Part shown: piece after piece, positions 35,450 through 44,495 of the stretch
Layout of the letters: every line of letters starts with the position of its first letter
Numbering within the stretch: the stretch's first letter is position 1
From: Flavobacterium noncentrifugens
GTDB lineage: Bacteria > Bacteroidota > Bacteroidia > Flavobacteriales > Flavobacteriaceae
Direction: 5' to 3'
NCBI RefSeq assembly: GCF_900100375.1
Contig: NZ_FNEZ01000005.1
Location: 1 to 64,000, forward strand
DNA length: 64,000 nt
Notes under the pieces: model-generated
What the model was told of the DNA's origin: nothing
The model's input: only the letters and a program-made list of their open reading frames with translations
Databases searched by the model: none
Position numbers and translations under genes: made by a program

Positions 35450-36892
35450 CTAGTTAGTTCGGTTGATAAATGTAAGGATGTGCTCGATGCTCGGCGTAAT
35501 CAGGTCAACGATTGGTTTCGGATACAACCCGAAGAAAAACAATACGGCAACGATGGCCACCAATGAAAACCCTTCGTTGAAAGTAACATCGGCGAAAGCC
35601 TTTTTATTGGTTTCACCCAACATGACCTGCTGGAACATTTTAAGCATGTAATAAGCGCCAAGGATAATGGTCGTTCCGCCCAAAATCGCGTAACCCATAT
35701 TGATTTGCGACAAGCTGAACAGTACCGTAAATTCTCCCACAAAGTTAAATGTCGAAGGCAAAGCGACCGATGCCAAAACCAAGATCATAAACAACGAGGT
35801 GAATTTTGGAGCTTGTTGCCTGATGCCGCCCATTTCGCCTATCGTTCTGGTTTGGTAACGGCGGTAAATGATATCGGCAATTAAGAACAATCCGACTACG
35901 ACAAATCCGTGGGCGATCATTTGTAAAACCGCGCCGCGCAAACCGTCGAGTGTTAATGTGTAAGCTCCGGCTGCAATGAGTCCAACGTGTGCCAAAGAAG
36001 AATAAGCGAGTAATTTTTTAAGGTCGTTCTGGCGAAGCGCAACGATCGATCCGTAGATTACGCCTGCAATTCCGAGTCCGATAAAAATATTTTTGTGTTC
36101 GATTGCAGCAAAACGCCCGATAGGAAGCTGCCAGCGAATGACGCTGTACAATCCCATTTTGAGCATAATCCCCGAAAGCAGCATCGTTCCGACAGCTGGT
36201 GCTTTTTGGTACACTTTTGCCTGCCAAGTGTGAAACGGAATCAATGGGATTTTAATCGCATACGCCAAAAAGAAAGCACCGAAAATCCAGGTTTGTTCTT
36301 TTACGGTCAGTCGCATCGCATACAAATCTTCGATCAGGAAGCTTTTCGAACGTTGGTACATATAAATGAAAGCCACGAGCATGAATAACGATCCTGCAAA
36401 CGTGTAAATAAAGAATTTCACTACTGCTTTTTTACGGTCTTCGGCGTCGCCATTGCCCCAGATGAGTGTGATGAAGTAAATTGGGATCAAAGCGAGTTCC
36501 CAGAAAATATAATATAAAAGTCCGTCTGCGGCAAGGAATGTTCCTGTCATTGCAAACGCCATGAATAAAATCAGCGCATAAAAACTTTTAGCATTTTTGT
36601 ATTCATTTCCGAATGAAGAATAAATGATGATCGGAATTAAAGCCGAAGTCAGCAACACCATCGCAAGTGAAAGTCCGTCGCCTTTAAGTGCAAATGCTAC
36701 TTTTGGTTGTGTGATCCAGGCCGACAGGAAATCGATATTCTGCCCGGCGTTGAATAAATTCAAGATATAAACTGACATTCCCAATGAAGCCAACGCGAAG
36801 ACCAAAGCGACTTTTGAGGCCAGTTTGTCACCGGAAAAGTACGTTGCGAAAGCGCCGACTAAAAGTAAAATCAATAAGTAAGATACATCCAT
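35450..36892 (-). CDS. nuoM: NADH-quinone oxidoreductase subunit M
   Basis: 480 residues, about 14 membrane segments. Antiporter-like proton-channel subunit in the membrane arm of complex I. The conserved glutamate in helix 5 (YYIFWELALIPIYFITLIWG) and the lysine/histidine helix (IKIPLIPFHTWQAKVYQKAPAVGTMLLSGIMLKMGLY) are intact, as is ALRQNDLKKLLAYSSLAHVGL. Spaced 10 bases from its neighbours on both sides. Confidence 0.97.
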   Translation of the reverse strand: MDVSYLLILLLVGAFATYFSGDKLASKVALVFALASLGMSVYILNLFNAGQNIDFLSAWITQPKVAFALKGDGLSLAMVLLTSALIPIIIYSSFGNEYKNAKSFYALILFMAFAMTGTFLAADGLLYYIFWELALIPIYFITLIWGNGDAEDRKKAVVKFFIYTFAGSLFMLVAFIYMYQRSKSFLIEDLYAMRLTVKEQTWIFGAFFLAYAIKIPLIPFHTWQAKVYQKAPAVGTMLLSGIMLKMGLYSVIRWQLPIGRFAAIEHKNIFIGLGIAGVIYGSIVALRQNDLKKLLAYSSLAHVGLIAAGAYTLTLDGLRGAVLQMIAHGFVVVGLFLIADIIYRRYQTRTIGEMGGIRQQAPKFTSLFMILVLASVALPSTFNFVGEFTVLFSLSQINMGYAILGGTTIILGAYYMLKMFQQVMLGETNKKAFADVTFNEGFSLVAIVAVLFFFGLYPKPIVDLITPSIEHILTFINRTN

Positions 36893-36902
36893 TATGTGAA
36901 AA

Positions 36903-38789
36903 TTATTGTGCTAAAAATAAATAGGTGATCATTGCGCAAAGTCCCATGACAAAAGCAAACAGGTAAAAACCAACGTTTCCGCTCTGTAATTTTTTGCCTT
37001 GGTAGCTCATTTCGGTGGCTGCTTTTCCAAATCCGAAAACAAAGTTTGAAAGCGCCGTTTCGATATAATCCCTGAAAAATCTGGATAAGGCGTTGATTGG
37101 TTTCACGAAAATCGCTTCGTAAATTTCGTCAACATAATATTTGTTGTACAGCACTTTTGAGAAACCGCTGATTTGCGCGTCTTCTTCCGGAAGTTGGCTT
37201 TGTTTGATGTATTTCACATACGCCCAACCAATTCCGATAAAAGCACCAATTAATGCAATCGCCATTAAAGTATATTCTGTAGTTCCCAAATGGTGCGCTT
37301 CGCCCGCTTTTTCAGCAAACAACGGCGCGAGGTATTGGTTTAGCCAACTGTTTCCTGGCAAGCTGATCAATCCGCCGATCGTGGCTAAAATCGCAAGAAC
37401 GATCAATGGAAAAGTAATCAAGGCCGGGCTTTCGTGCAAATGGTGTTTTTGTTCTTCAGTGCCGCGAAAATCTTTAAAGAATGTCAGATACATCAATCGG
37501 AACATATAAAAGGCAGTCATGATTGAAGCGATCGAACCAACAATGTATAACGGTAAATTGTGGTGGAAAGCCGTCATCAAAATCTCATCTTTCGACCAGA
37601 ATCCAGACAATGGAAACACGCCAGAAATCGCCAGACTTGAAATCAACATCGTAATAAAAGTAACCGGCATCGCTTTTCTGAGCCCGCCCATTTTTCGCAT
37701 GTCCTGCTCGCCGTGCAATGCATGAATCACTGAACCGGATCCTAAGAACAAACAAGCTTTAAAGAATGCATGCGTAATCACATGGAAAATCGCAATTTCA
37801 TACGCGCCAAGCCCTAAAGCCAGAAACATTAATCCGAGTTGGGAAACCGTAGAATAGGCGAGTACCTTTTTAATATCGTTTTGAACCAATCCGATCGTTG
37901 CAGCAAGAAGTGCCGTTGCTCCACCAATTATGGCAATTACATGTTGGATGGAAGGTGCCAAATCGAATAAAAAGTTCAGTCTTGTAATCATGAAAATCCC
38001 GGCAGTAACCATTGTCGCGGCGTGGATCAACGCCGAAACAGGAGTTGGGCCGGCCATCGCATCTGGAAGCCAGGTGTAAAGCGGAATTTGCGCTGATTTT
38101 CCGCAAGCGCCAATAAACAAAGCCAAGGCAGCGAATGCAATCCAATAGGTGTTTGCACTGTTGGTTCCGCCTAAAATCGTTTCTTTTAACGAAACGAAAT
38201 CCAATGTTGAAAATAAAGTTGCGATGATGAAAATTCCAATTAATAAACCTAAATCCCCAATGCGGTTCATGATAAAAGCTTTCTTCGCTGCGTCATTGTA
38301 ATCCTGGTTTTTGTACCAGAATCCGATCAGTAAATAGGAGCAAAGCCCGACGCCTTCCCAGCCGATGAACATCACGAGTAAGTTGCTTCCCATAACCAAA
38401 GTGATCATGAAAAACACAAACAAATTTAAATACGCGAAAAACTTATGCATGTTCTCGTCGTCATGCATGTAACTGATCGAATACAAATGGATCAGCGAGC
38501 CGATTCCGGTTACGAACATCAGCCATAGCAACGACAATTGGTCTAATAAAAATCCGAAATCTATTTTGAAATTATTGATTGAAATCCAGTCGAATAATGA
38601 AATCTGGATTGGTTTTCCGTTTTGGTTGATCTGAAGAAAGAACATTAAAGTCACGGCGAAAGAAACCACCACAGCGCCGGTTCCGATAAATCCGGAAACC
38701 GATTTCCCAAGACTTTTCCCAAAGAACACATTGATTAAAAATCCTAAAAAAGGAGCAAGTAATAAGACTAAAGCTAAATTGGTATCCAT
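36903..38789 (-). CDS. nuoL: NADH-quinone oxidoreductase subunit L
   Basis: 628 residues, about 16 membrane segments. The largest antiporter-like subunit, with the long lateral helix expected near the C terminus. Key regions are present: FIGWEGVGLCSYLLIGFW (helix 5 Glu), GKSAQIPLYTWLPDAMAGPTPVSALIHAATMVTAGI, and QNDIKKVLAYSTVSQLGLM. The C-terminal part (KYYVDEIYEAIFVKPINALSRFF) is typical. Confidence 0.97.
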   Translation of the reverse strand: MDTNLALVLLLAPFLGFLINVFFGKSLGKSVSGFIGTGAVVVSFAVTLMFFLQINQNGKPIQISLFDWISINNFKIDFGFLLDQLSLLWLMFVTGIGSLIHLYSISYMHDDENMHKFFAYLNLFVFFMITLVMGSNLLVMFIGWEGVGLCSYLLIGFWYKNQDYNDAAKKAFIMNRIGDLGLLIGIFIIATLFSTLDFVSLKETILGGTNSANTYWIAFAALALFIGACGKSAQIPLYTWLPDAMAGPTPVSALIHAATMVTAGIFMITRLNFLFDLAPSIQHVIAIIGGATALLAATIGLVQNDIKKVLAYSTVSQLGLMFLALGLGAYEIAIFHVITHAFFKACLFLGSGSVIHALHGEQDMRKMGGLRKAMPVTFITMLISSLAISGVFPLSGFWSKDEILMTAFHHNLPLYIVGSIASIMTAFYMFRLMYLTFFKDFRGTEEQKHHLHESPALITFPLIVLAILATIGGLISLPGNSWLNQYLAPLFAEKAGEAHHLGTTEYTLMAIALIGAFIGIGWAYVKYIKQSQLPEEDAQISGFSKVLYNKYYVDEIYEAIFVKPINALSRFFRDYIETALSNFVFGFGKAATEMSYQGKKLQSGNVGFYLFAFVMGLCAMITYLFLAQ

Positions 38790-38795
38790 TGAAGA

Positions 38796-39116
38796 TTATC
38801 CTTTTAAGTTTTTTAAATTATCGATATCGATCGAACCTAAGTTTCTGAAAATCGATACCAAGATCGCAAGCCCAACCGCCACTTCGGCAGCAGCCACGGC
38901 CATCGAGAAAAATACGAAAACCTGTCCCGACGCGTCCTGATGGTACGTTGAAAAAGCAACGAACAACAAGTTTACGGCATTCAGCATGATTTCAATCGAC
39001 ATGAACACGATGATCGCGTTGCGTCTGTACAAAACCCCGAAAACGCCAATGCTGAAAAGGATCACCGACAGGAAAATATAATTTTCAATCCCAATCTGGT
39101 TTAAAACATTATCCAT
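38796..39116 (-). CDS. nuoK: NADH-quinone oxidoreductase subunit K
   Basis: 106 residues, three membrane segments. Carries the conserved membrane glutamates in [19 protein letters not shown] and [19 protein letters not shown], which form part of the proton path. Six bases separate it from nuoL and one from nuoJ. Confidence 0.96.
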   Translation of the reverse strand: MDNVLNQIGIENYIFLSVILFSIGVFGVLYRRNAIIVFMSIEIMLNAVNLLFVAFSTYHQDASGQVFVFFSMAVAAAEVAVGLAILVSIFRNLGSIDIDNLKNLKG

Positions 39117-39117
39117 A

Positions 39118-39624
39118 TTATTTTTTTTCTTTTTTAGACAACAATACCGTTCCGATCATCGCGGTGAGCAACAATACCGAAGCAAATTCAAACGGCACCA
39201 TATATTCGTTCAGCAATACTTTTCCGAGTACTTTAATCGATTGGTAATCTTCGCCGGTTGTATCATAAGGCCCAACGATTGGTTTCGACTGGCGGAAAAT
39301 CAGCATCAAAACCACACACATCAACACAAAGAAAATCGCTGCCGCCCAACGCTGGATGCGCGGTTTGTGCACTTCGTCTTCTTTGTTCAGATTCATCAGC
39401 ATGACTGTAAATAAAAACAAAATCATAATTGCGCCCGAATACACAATGACGTGTACAATCGCCAGGAACTGCGCATTAAACAACAAATAATGTCCCGCAA
39501 TCGAAAAGAAACAGATTACCAGATAAATCGCACTGTGAATCGGGTTTTTCGTAAAAATCGTCAAAAAGGCCGATCCCAAAGTCACAGCCGACAACACACA
39601 AAATATAATTAAAACTACTGACAT
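39118..39624 (-). CDS. nuoJ: NADH-quinone oxidoreductase subunit J
   Basis: 168 residues, five membrane segments. The family region [49 protein letters not shown] is complete, including the pi-bulge helix 3. Its start overlaps the nuoI stop by one base, indicating coupled translation. Confidence 0.96.
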   Translation of the reverse strand: MSVVLIIFCVLSAVTLGSAFLTIFTKNPIHSAIYLVICFFSIAGHYLLFNAQFLAIVHVIVYSGAIMILFLFTVMLMNLNKEDEVHKPRIQRWAAAIFFVLMCVVLMLIFRQSKPIVGPYDTTGEDYQSIKVLGKVLLNEYMVPFEFASVLLLTAMIGTVLLSKKEKK

Positions 39625-40169
39625 TAGTTGGCGTTATTTAATTGAGCATTTTTCATAGCCTGGGTCAAAGGCATTACCAGTTTGTCTTTCCCGAAGATAA
39701 AATCCTCGCGGTCATACATCGATGGCACCAAAACTTTAGATTCGGTCAGGTAAACCGCGTCTTTCGGACACGCTTCCTCACACAATCCGCAGAAAATGCA
39801 GCGCAGCATGTTGATTTCATAGACTTTCGCATATTTCTCCTCGCGGTACAAATGTTTTTCGCTTGGCAAACGCTCGGCAGCAGTCATCGTGATCGCTTCG
39901 GCCGGACATGACAACGCACACAATCCGCAGGCGGTACAGTTCTCACGTCCCTGTTCGTCGCGCTTCAGCGAATGCTGGCCACGATACACAACGCTTCTTT
40001 CGCGCACTTCTTCCGGATATTTTATCGTCACTTTTCTCGTAAACAAATGGCTGATCGTAATCATCATTCCCTTTAAAATCGTCCACAGGTACAGGCTTTC
40101 CACAAAAGTCATCTTTTTGTTCGAAACCTCTTTTTTCCTGCCCGACAACGACATCGCTTGTATTGACAT
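39624..40169 (-). CDS. nuoI: NADH-quinone oxidoreductase subunit I
   Basis: 181 residues. Carries two [4Fe-4S] clusters (N6a and N6b) through CTACGLCALSCP (about 79-90) and CIFCGLCEEACP (about 124-135), passing electrons towards NuoB. An N-terminal amphipathic stretch (ESLYLWTILKGMMITISHLF) lies along the membrane. About 20 residues before MTFVESL are extra and the true start could be that inner ATG. The 220-base gap to nuoH upstream contains a dispersed repeat. Confidence 0.95.
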   Translation of the reverse strand: MSIQAMSLSGRKKEVSNKKMTFVESLYLWTILKGMMITISHLFTRKVTIKYPEEVRERSVVYRGQHSLKRDEQGRENCTACGLCALSCPAEAITMTAAERLPSEKHLYREEKYAKVYEINMLRCIFCGLCEEACPKDAVYLTESKVLVPSMYDREDFIFGKDKLVMPLTQAMKNAQLNNAN

Positions 40170-40264
40170 GGTAATTTGATTTTGATTTGCGATTTCAGAA
40201 TAATTCGAAACGCAAATTTATTTTTATTTTTTGAAGCAGATGTTCCTGCTATTATTCAACATTC

Positions 40265-40340
40265 GTCCCGCTTTCCATTGCAATCTTTTTTATTTCCTTA
40301 CGTCATAAAAAAGGATTTCCGCTGCAATCGGGGCTAAACC
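40265..40340 (+). repeat. Dispersed palindromic element, copy 4, inside the nuo operon
   Basis: Core GTCCCGCTTTCCATTGCAATC, then ATCTTTTTTAT...ATAAAAAAGGAT and CCGCTGCAATCGGGGCTAAA. It occupies the nuoI/nuoH gap, otherwise free of genes. Confidence 0.7.
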
Positions 40341-40389
40341 GGAACTTTATCATTCTTTCAACTCCCGACTCTGAAACATTGCAACCGAA

Positions 40390-41430
40390 TTAAAACTTTC
40401 CGTCTGCCCACAAAATCACAATTCCCGTTACGATAATATTTGCAATCGCAAGCGGAATCAACATTTTCCAGCCCAATCGCATCAACTGGTCGTAACGAAA
40501 TCTCGGAATCGTCCATCGAACCCACATATAGAAAAAGATGAAAAAACAGATTTTGATGAACAGCACGACAATTCCCAATACATTCGCAGGATTCACACCC
40601 CAGTTTTCAATAGCCCAGGCCATACCCGGATAATTGTACCCTCCGAAATAAAGCACCGCAATAATTGTAGACGAAATAAACATACTCGCATATTCAGCAA
40701 ACAAATAGAATCCCATTCGCATCGATGAATATTCGGTATGGTAACCGCCAATAAGCTCTGCTTCACATTCGGCCAGATCAAACGGCGTCCTGTTGGTTTC
40801 GGCAAATGAGCAGATCAAAAAGATGATAAACCCAACCGGCTGGTAAAACACATTCCAATGCATGCCGTGTTGCTGTAACGAAATTTCGCGCAGGCTCAAA
40901 GTGCCGCTCATCATCAATAATGCAATTAATGCAAGTCCCATTGCCACTTCATACGAAATCATCTGTGAAGCCGCACGCATCGCGCTCATCAATGAGAATT
41001 TATTATTCGAAGCCCAGCCTCCAATCATAATTCCGTAAACGCCCACAGACAAAACGCCAAACACATAAAGGATCGAAACGTCAATATCAGTCGCCTGTAA
41101 AATAATGTCTTTTCCAAACAAATGCAGTTTGTCGCCCCACGGAATCACCGCCGAAGTCATCAAAGCAACGCTCATCGAAATCGCCGGACCTACGACAAAT
41201 AGAAATTTATTTGGCGTATCGGGTAAAAATTCTTCTTTTGAAAACAATTTCAAACCATCGGCAAGCGGCTGTAAAATTCCGCCAGCTCCGGCCCTGTTTG
41301 GTCCAATCCTGTCTTGAAGCCAGGCCGCAACTTTACGTTCTGCCAAGGTCGAATACATTGCCATGACCATCGTGATCGCAAAAATGATAAAGATGAAAAT
41401 GCCTTTTTCTATGATTATTGAATGGTCCAT
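40390..41430 (-). CDS. nuoH: NADH-quinone oxidoreductase subunit H
   Basis: 346 residues, about eight membrane segments. Forms the quinone chamber where the membrane and peripheral arms meet. Signatures: ERKVAAWLQDRIGPNRAGAGG near the N terminus and CSFAETNRTPFDLAECEAELIGGYHTEYSSMRMG (the acidic loop). It follows nuoG by two bases. Confidence 0.97.
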   Translation of the reverse strand: MDHSIIIEKGIFIFIIFAITMVMAMYSTLAERKVAAWLQDRIGPNRAGAGGILQPLADGLKLFSKEEFLPDTPNKFLFVVGPAISMSVALMTSAVIPWGDKLHLFGKDIILQATDIDVSILYVFGVLSVGVYGIMIGGWASNNKFSLMSAMRAASQMISYEVAMGLALIALLMMSGTLSLREISLQQHGMHWNVFYQPVGFIIFLICSFAETNRTPFDLAECEAELIGGYHTEYSSMRMGFYLFAEYASMFISSTIIAVLYFGGYNYPGMAWAIENWGVNPANVLGIVVLFIKICFFIFFYMWVRWTIPRFRYDQLMRLGWKMLIPLAIANIIVTGIVILWADGKF

Positions 41431-41432
41431 TG

Positions 41433-42476
41433 TTAAACGTTTCCTTCGTTAAAAATTTCTTTTTCCTCTCGTTTTAAAGGCACAGATGGCATACTGATTT
41501 TTTTACGATCCTGCTCGCGTCCTTTTAAGATCCCGGTCTCTGTTTCAATCACAACCGTATCGAGTTTTTGTGTATAATTGTTCTGGTTGATCACCGAATC
41601 TTTCTCGAATTTTCTTGGGCCTTCAATAGTCCAATGCGTTGGATCTTTGTGGTCAAAACGGCATTCGTTGCAGATGAATTCTTCGACTTCGTGGAATTCG
41701 TCTTTTCTTCCGGTGACACGCTGGATCTCGTTTCCGAACATCCAAACGGTTGTTTTTCCGCAACATTTCGTGCAATTTCTATGTGCATTGTAAGGTTTGT
41801 TGAACCAAACACGTTGTTTAAAACGGAAAGTTTTATCTGTCAAAGCGCCAACTGGGCACACATCGATCATATTTCCTGAAAACTCATTGTCGATTGCTTT
41901 TGAAAGGCAGGTTGAAATGTTCGAATGGTCGCCGCGATCCATCACGCCATGCACGCGGTTGTCGGTCAATTGGTCTGCAACCATGACGCAACGGTAGCAC
42001 AAAATGCAACGGTTCATGTGCAATTGAATGTTCGGGCCAATATCTTCGGGTTCAAACGTTCTTTTTTCTTCGATAAAGCGCGTTTGCGATTTCCCGTGTT
42101 TGAAACTTAAATTCTGCAAATCGCATTCTCCGGCCTGGTCACAAACCGGGCAATCAAGCGGGTGGTTGATTAATAGGAATTCGGTTACCGATTTTCTCGC
42201 TTCGGTCACGCGTTCCGATTTGATGCTGTTGACTTCCATGCCGTCCATGACACCAGTTACGCACGAAGCCATTAATTTTGGCATCGGGCGCGGATCGGCT
42301 TCACTTCCTTTGGCCACTTCAACAAGGCATGCACGGCATTTTCCGCCGCTGCCTTTTAATTTGGAGTAGTAGCACATCGCCGGCGGAACGGATTCGCCGC
42401 CAATCATACGCGCAGCCTGCAGGATCGTGGTTCCTGGTTCTACTTCTATACTTTGACCGTCTATGGTTACTTTCAT
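41433..42476 (-). CDS. nuoG: NADH-quinone oxidoreductase subunit G, short form
   Basis: 347 residues, against roughly 700-900 in classical NuoG. The N-terminal [2Fe-2S] ferredoxin-like domain (about 1-80, with CYYSKLKGSGGKCRACLVEV), the His/Cys [4Fe-4S] motif (HPLDCPVCDQAGECDLQ) and the CILCYRCV region are all present. They are followed by a short cysteine-bearing stretch (NCTKCCGKTTVWMFGNEI...CNEC) like the start of the molybdopterin-type domain, which then stops. The large inactive molybdopterin-oxidoreductase domain is absent. The frame ends cleanly two bases from nuoH, so this looks like the natural flavobacterial short form and not a broken gene. Confidence 0.93.
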   Translation of the reverse strand: MKVTIDGQSIEVEPGTTILQAARMIGGESVPPAMCYYSKLKGSGGKCRACLVEVAKGSEADPRPMPKLMASCVTGVMDGMEVNSIKSERVTEARKSVTEFLLINHPLDCPVCDQAGECDLQNLSFKHGKSQTRFIEEKRTFEPEDIGPNIQLHMNRCILCYRCVMVADQLTDNRVHGVMDRGDHSNISTCLSKAIDNEFSGNMIDVCPVGALTDKTFRFKQRVWFNKPYNAHRNCTKCCGKTTVWMFGNEIQRVTGRKDEFHEVEEFICNECRFDHKDPTHWTIEGPRKFEKDSVINQNNYTQKLDTVVIETETGILKGREQDRKKISMPSVPLKREEKEIFNEGNV

Positions 42477-42524
42477 AACTTATTTGTGTTTGAATGTTAC
42501 GAATCTATTGTAACATTTTATTTG

Positions 42525-42580
42525 AACCATTAAGGGATGAAGTCGCATTAAGCTTAATGAACCTTAATTTCTTAATGGTT
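42525..42580. repeat. Palindromic AACCATTAAG...CTTAATGGTT element, copy 2, inside the nuo operon
   Basis: 56 bases with perfect 10-base inverted ends and an inner CATTAAGCTTAATG palindrome, in the 116-base gap between nuoG and nuoF. Confidence 0.8.
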
Positions 42581-42592
42581 TTATTTTTTGAT

Positions 42593-43960
42593 TTATGTCA
42601 GTTGGCCAGAAACCAAATGTTTTACTTTCTCAAACGGCTCAGCGACATAATGATCCCTATTTTTGATTTTTTCCGGGAAACGAACGTGGTATTCAAATTC
42701 GTCCCTGAAATGCCTGATCGCAGCGGCAACGGGCCAGGCAGCGGCATCACCGAGTGGGCAAATCGTATTTCCTTCGATTTTTCTCTGGATGTCCCAAAGC
42801 AAATCGATATCTTCTTCACGGCCGTGGCCGGTTTCAATTCTGTGCAATACTTTTTCCAACCAGCCTGTTCCTTCGCGACAAGGCGAGCATTGGCCACAGC
42901 TTTCGTGGTGGTAAAAACGCGCAAAATTCCAGGTGTTGCGAACGATACAAGTCGTATCGTTGTACACGATGAATCCGCCTGAACCGATCATTGAACCGGT
43001 TGCAAATCCACCATCGGACATGGATTCGTAGGACATCAATCGGTCGTCACCATTTGCGGTTTTATAGATTAAATGTGCGGGAAGGATGGGCACGGATGAA
43101 CCTCCGGGAACCAATGCTTTTATCGGATGCTCATCGAGCATGCCGCCGCAATATTCGTCGGAATTGATAAAATCGTATACTGTGATTCCGAGTTCAATTT
43201 CGTAAACACCGGGTTTTTTAATGTGGCCTGAAGCCGAAATCAATTTGGTTCCGGTAGATTTTTCGGTTCCGATTTTCGCGTATTCCGCACCTGAATTGTT
43301 TACAATCCAAGGCACATTCGAAATCGATTCGACATTATTAACCACAGTAGGATTTGCCCACAAACCTGAAATGGCGGGAAACGGCGGCTTGATCCTCGGA
43401 TTGCCGCGTTTGCCTTCAAGCGATTCGATCAGTGCGGTTTCTTCGCCGCAAATGTAAGCGCCGGCGCCAACGTGAACGTATAAATCCAAATCGTAACCCG
43501 TTCCCAATATATTTTTACCCAACCATCCGGCAGCATACGCTTCTTTGATGGCATTTTCAAGGATTTTGTAAATCCACATGTATTCGCCCCGAATGTAAAT
43601 GTAAGAACGGTTGGCTTCCAAAGCATAACTTCCCGTAATCATTCCTTCGATCAAAAGATGCGGAATGTATTCCATTAAAAAACGGTCTTTGAAAGTTCCC
43701 GGTTCCGATTCGTCGGCATTGCAAACCAAATATCTTGGATTGCCTGATTTTTTATCGATGAAACTCCATTTCATTCCCATTGGAAAACCCGCGCCACCAC
43801 GGCCTTTGAGCTGTGAGTTTTTGACTTCGGTCACGACTTCGTCGGGCGTCATGGTTTTCAGGGCTTTCTCCACAGAAGCATACCCGCCTTCACGACGATA
43901 GACTTCATAGGTTTTGATGCCCGGAACCTTGATTTTGTCAAATAATATTTGCTTACCCAT
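42593..43960 (-). CDS. nuoF: NADH-quinone oxidoreductase subunit F
   Basis: 455 residues. Binds NADH, FMN and the N3 [4Fe-4S] cluster, and is the electron entry point of complex I. The glycine-rich motif LKGRGGAGFPMGMKW (about 52-66), CNADESEPGTFKDR and GAGAYICGEETALIESLEG are complete, and the cluster ligands are in ESCGQCSPCREGT with the final cysteine in GNTICPLGDAA. Its start overlaps the nuoE end by eight bases. Confidence 0.97.
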   Translation of the reverse strand: MGKQILFDKIKVPGIKTYEVYRREGGYASVEKALKTMTPDEVVTEVKNSQLKGRGGAGFPMGMKWSFIDKKSGNPRYLVCNADESEPGTFKDRFLMEYIPHLLIEGMITGSYALEANRSYIYIRGEYMWIYKILENAIKEAYAAGWLGKNILGTGYDLDLYVHVGAGAYICGEETALIESLEGKRGNPRIKPPFPAISGLWANPTVVNNVESISNVPWIVNNSGAEYAKIGTEKSTGTKLISASGHIKKPGVYEIELGITVYDFINSDEYCGGMLDEHPIKALVPGGSSVPILPAHLIYKTANGDDRLMSYESMSDGGFATGSMIGSGGFIVYNDTTCIVRNTWNFARFYHHESCGQCSPCREGTGWLEKVLHRIETGHGREEDIDLLWDIQRKIEGNTICPLGDAAAWPVAAAIRHFRDEFEYHVRFPEKIKNRDHYVAEPFEKVKHLVSGQLT

Positions 43961-44492
43961 TCGTTTGGTAGTGTAAGTTAATTTTTCCGTCTTTGCAGTC
44001 TTCGATGATCTGGTCGATTTTTTCTTTGGTCAGGTGTTCCTGATACGTATCGCCCAATTGCATCATCGGCGCATAACCGCAGGCGCCTAAACATTCGACA
44101 CCGCGAATTTCGAATAATCCGTCAGTAGTGGTTTCACCGAGTTTGACACCGAGTTTGTTGCAGGTGTAATCCATCAAATCTTCAACGCCGCGCGTCGCGC
44201 AACAAGAAGTCTGGCAGAATTCGAACATGTATTTCCCGATCGGGCGTTGGTTGTACATCGTATAAAACGACACCACTTCGTAGACTTCGATCGGTTTGAT
44301 CTCTAAAATCTCAGCGACTTTGTCCATCAATTCGATGCTGAGCCAGTTGTCGTGCGCATCCTGAACATCGTGCAAAACCGGCAACAACGCCGATTTCTTT
44401 TTGTCTGCAGGATAATGCGACAGCAATTCGTTGATGCGCTCCATCAATTGCGGCGTGATGTTTATTTCCTGTTTGTATTGTTTACGTTCCAT
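43953..44492 (-). CDS. nuoE: NADH-quinone oxidoreductase subunit E
   Basis: 179 residues, thioredoxin-like fold. The [2Fe-2S] cluster N1a ligands are in FEFCQTSCCATRG and GVECLGACGYAPMMQL, the standard four cysteines. The eight-base overlap with nuoF suggests coupled translation. Confidence 0.96.
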   Translation of the reverse strand: MERKQYKQEINITPQLMERINELLSHYPADKKKSALLPVLHDVQDAHDNWLSIELMDKVAEILEIKPIEVYEVVSFYTMYNQRPIGKYMFEFCQTSCCATRGVEDLMDYTCNKLGVKLGETTTDGLFEIRGVECLGACGYAPMMQLGDTYQEHLTKEKIDQIIEDCKDGKINLHYQTNG

Positions 44493-44495
44493 AAT

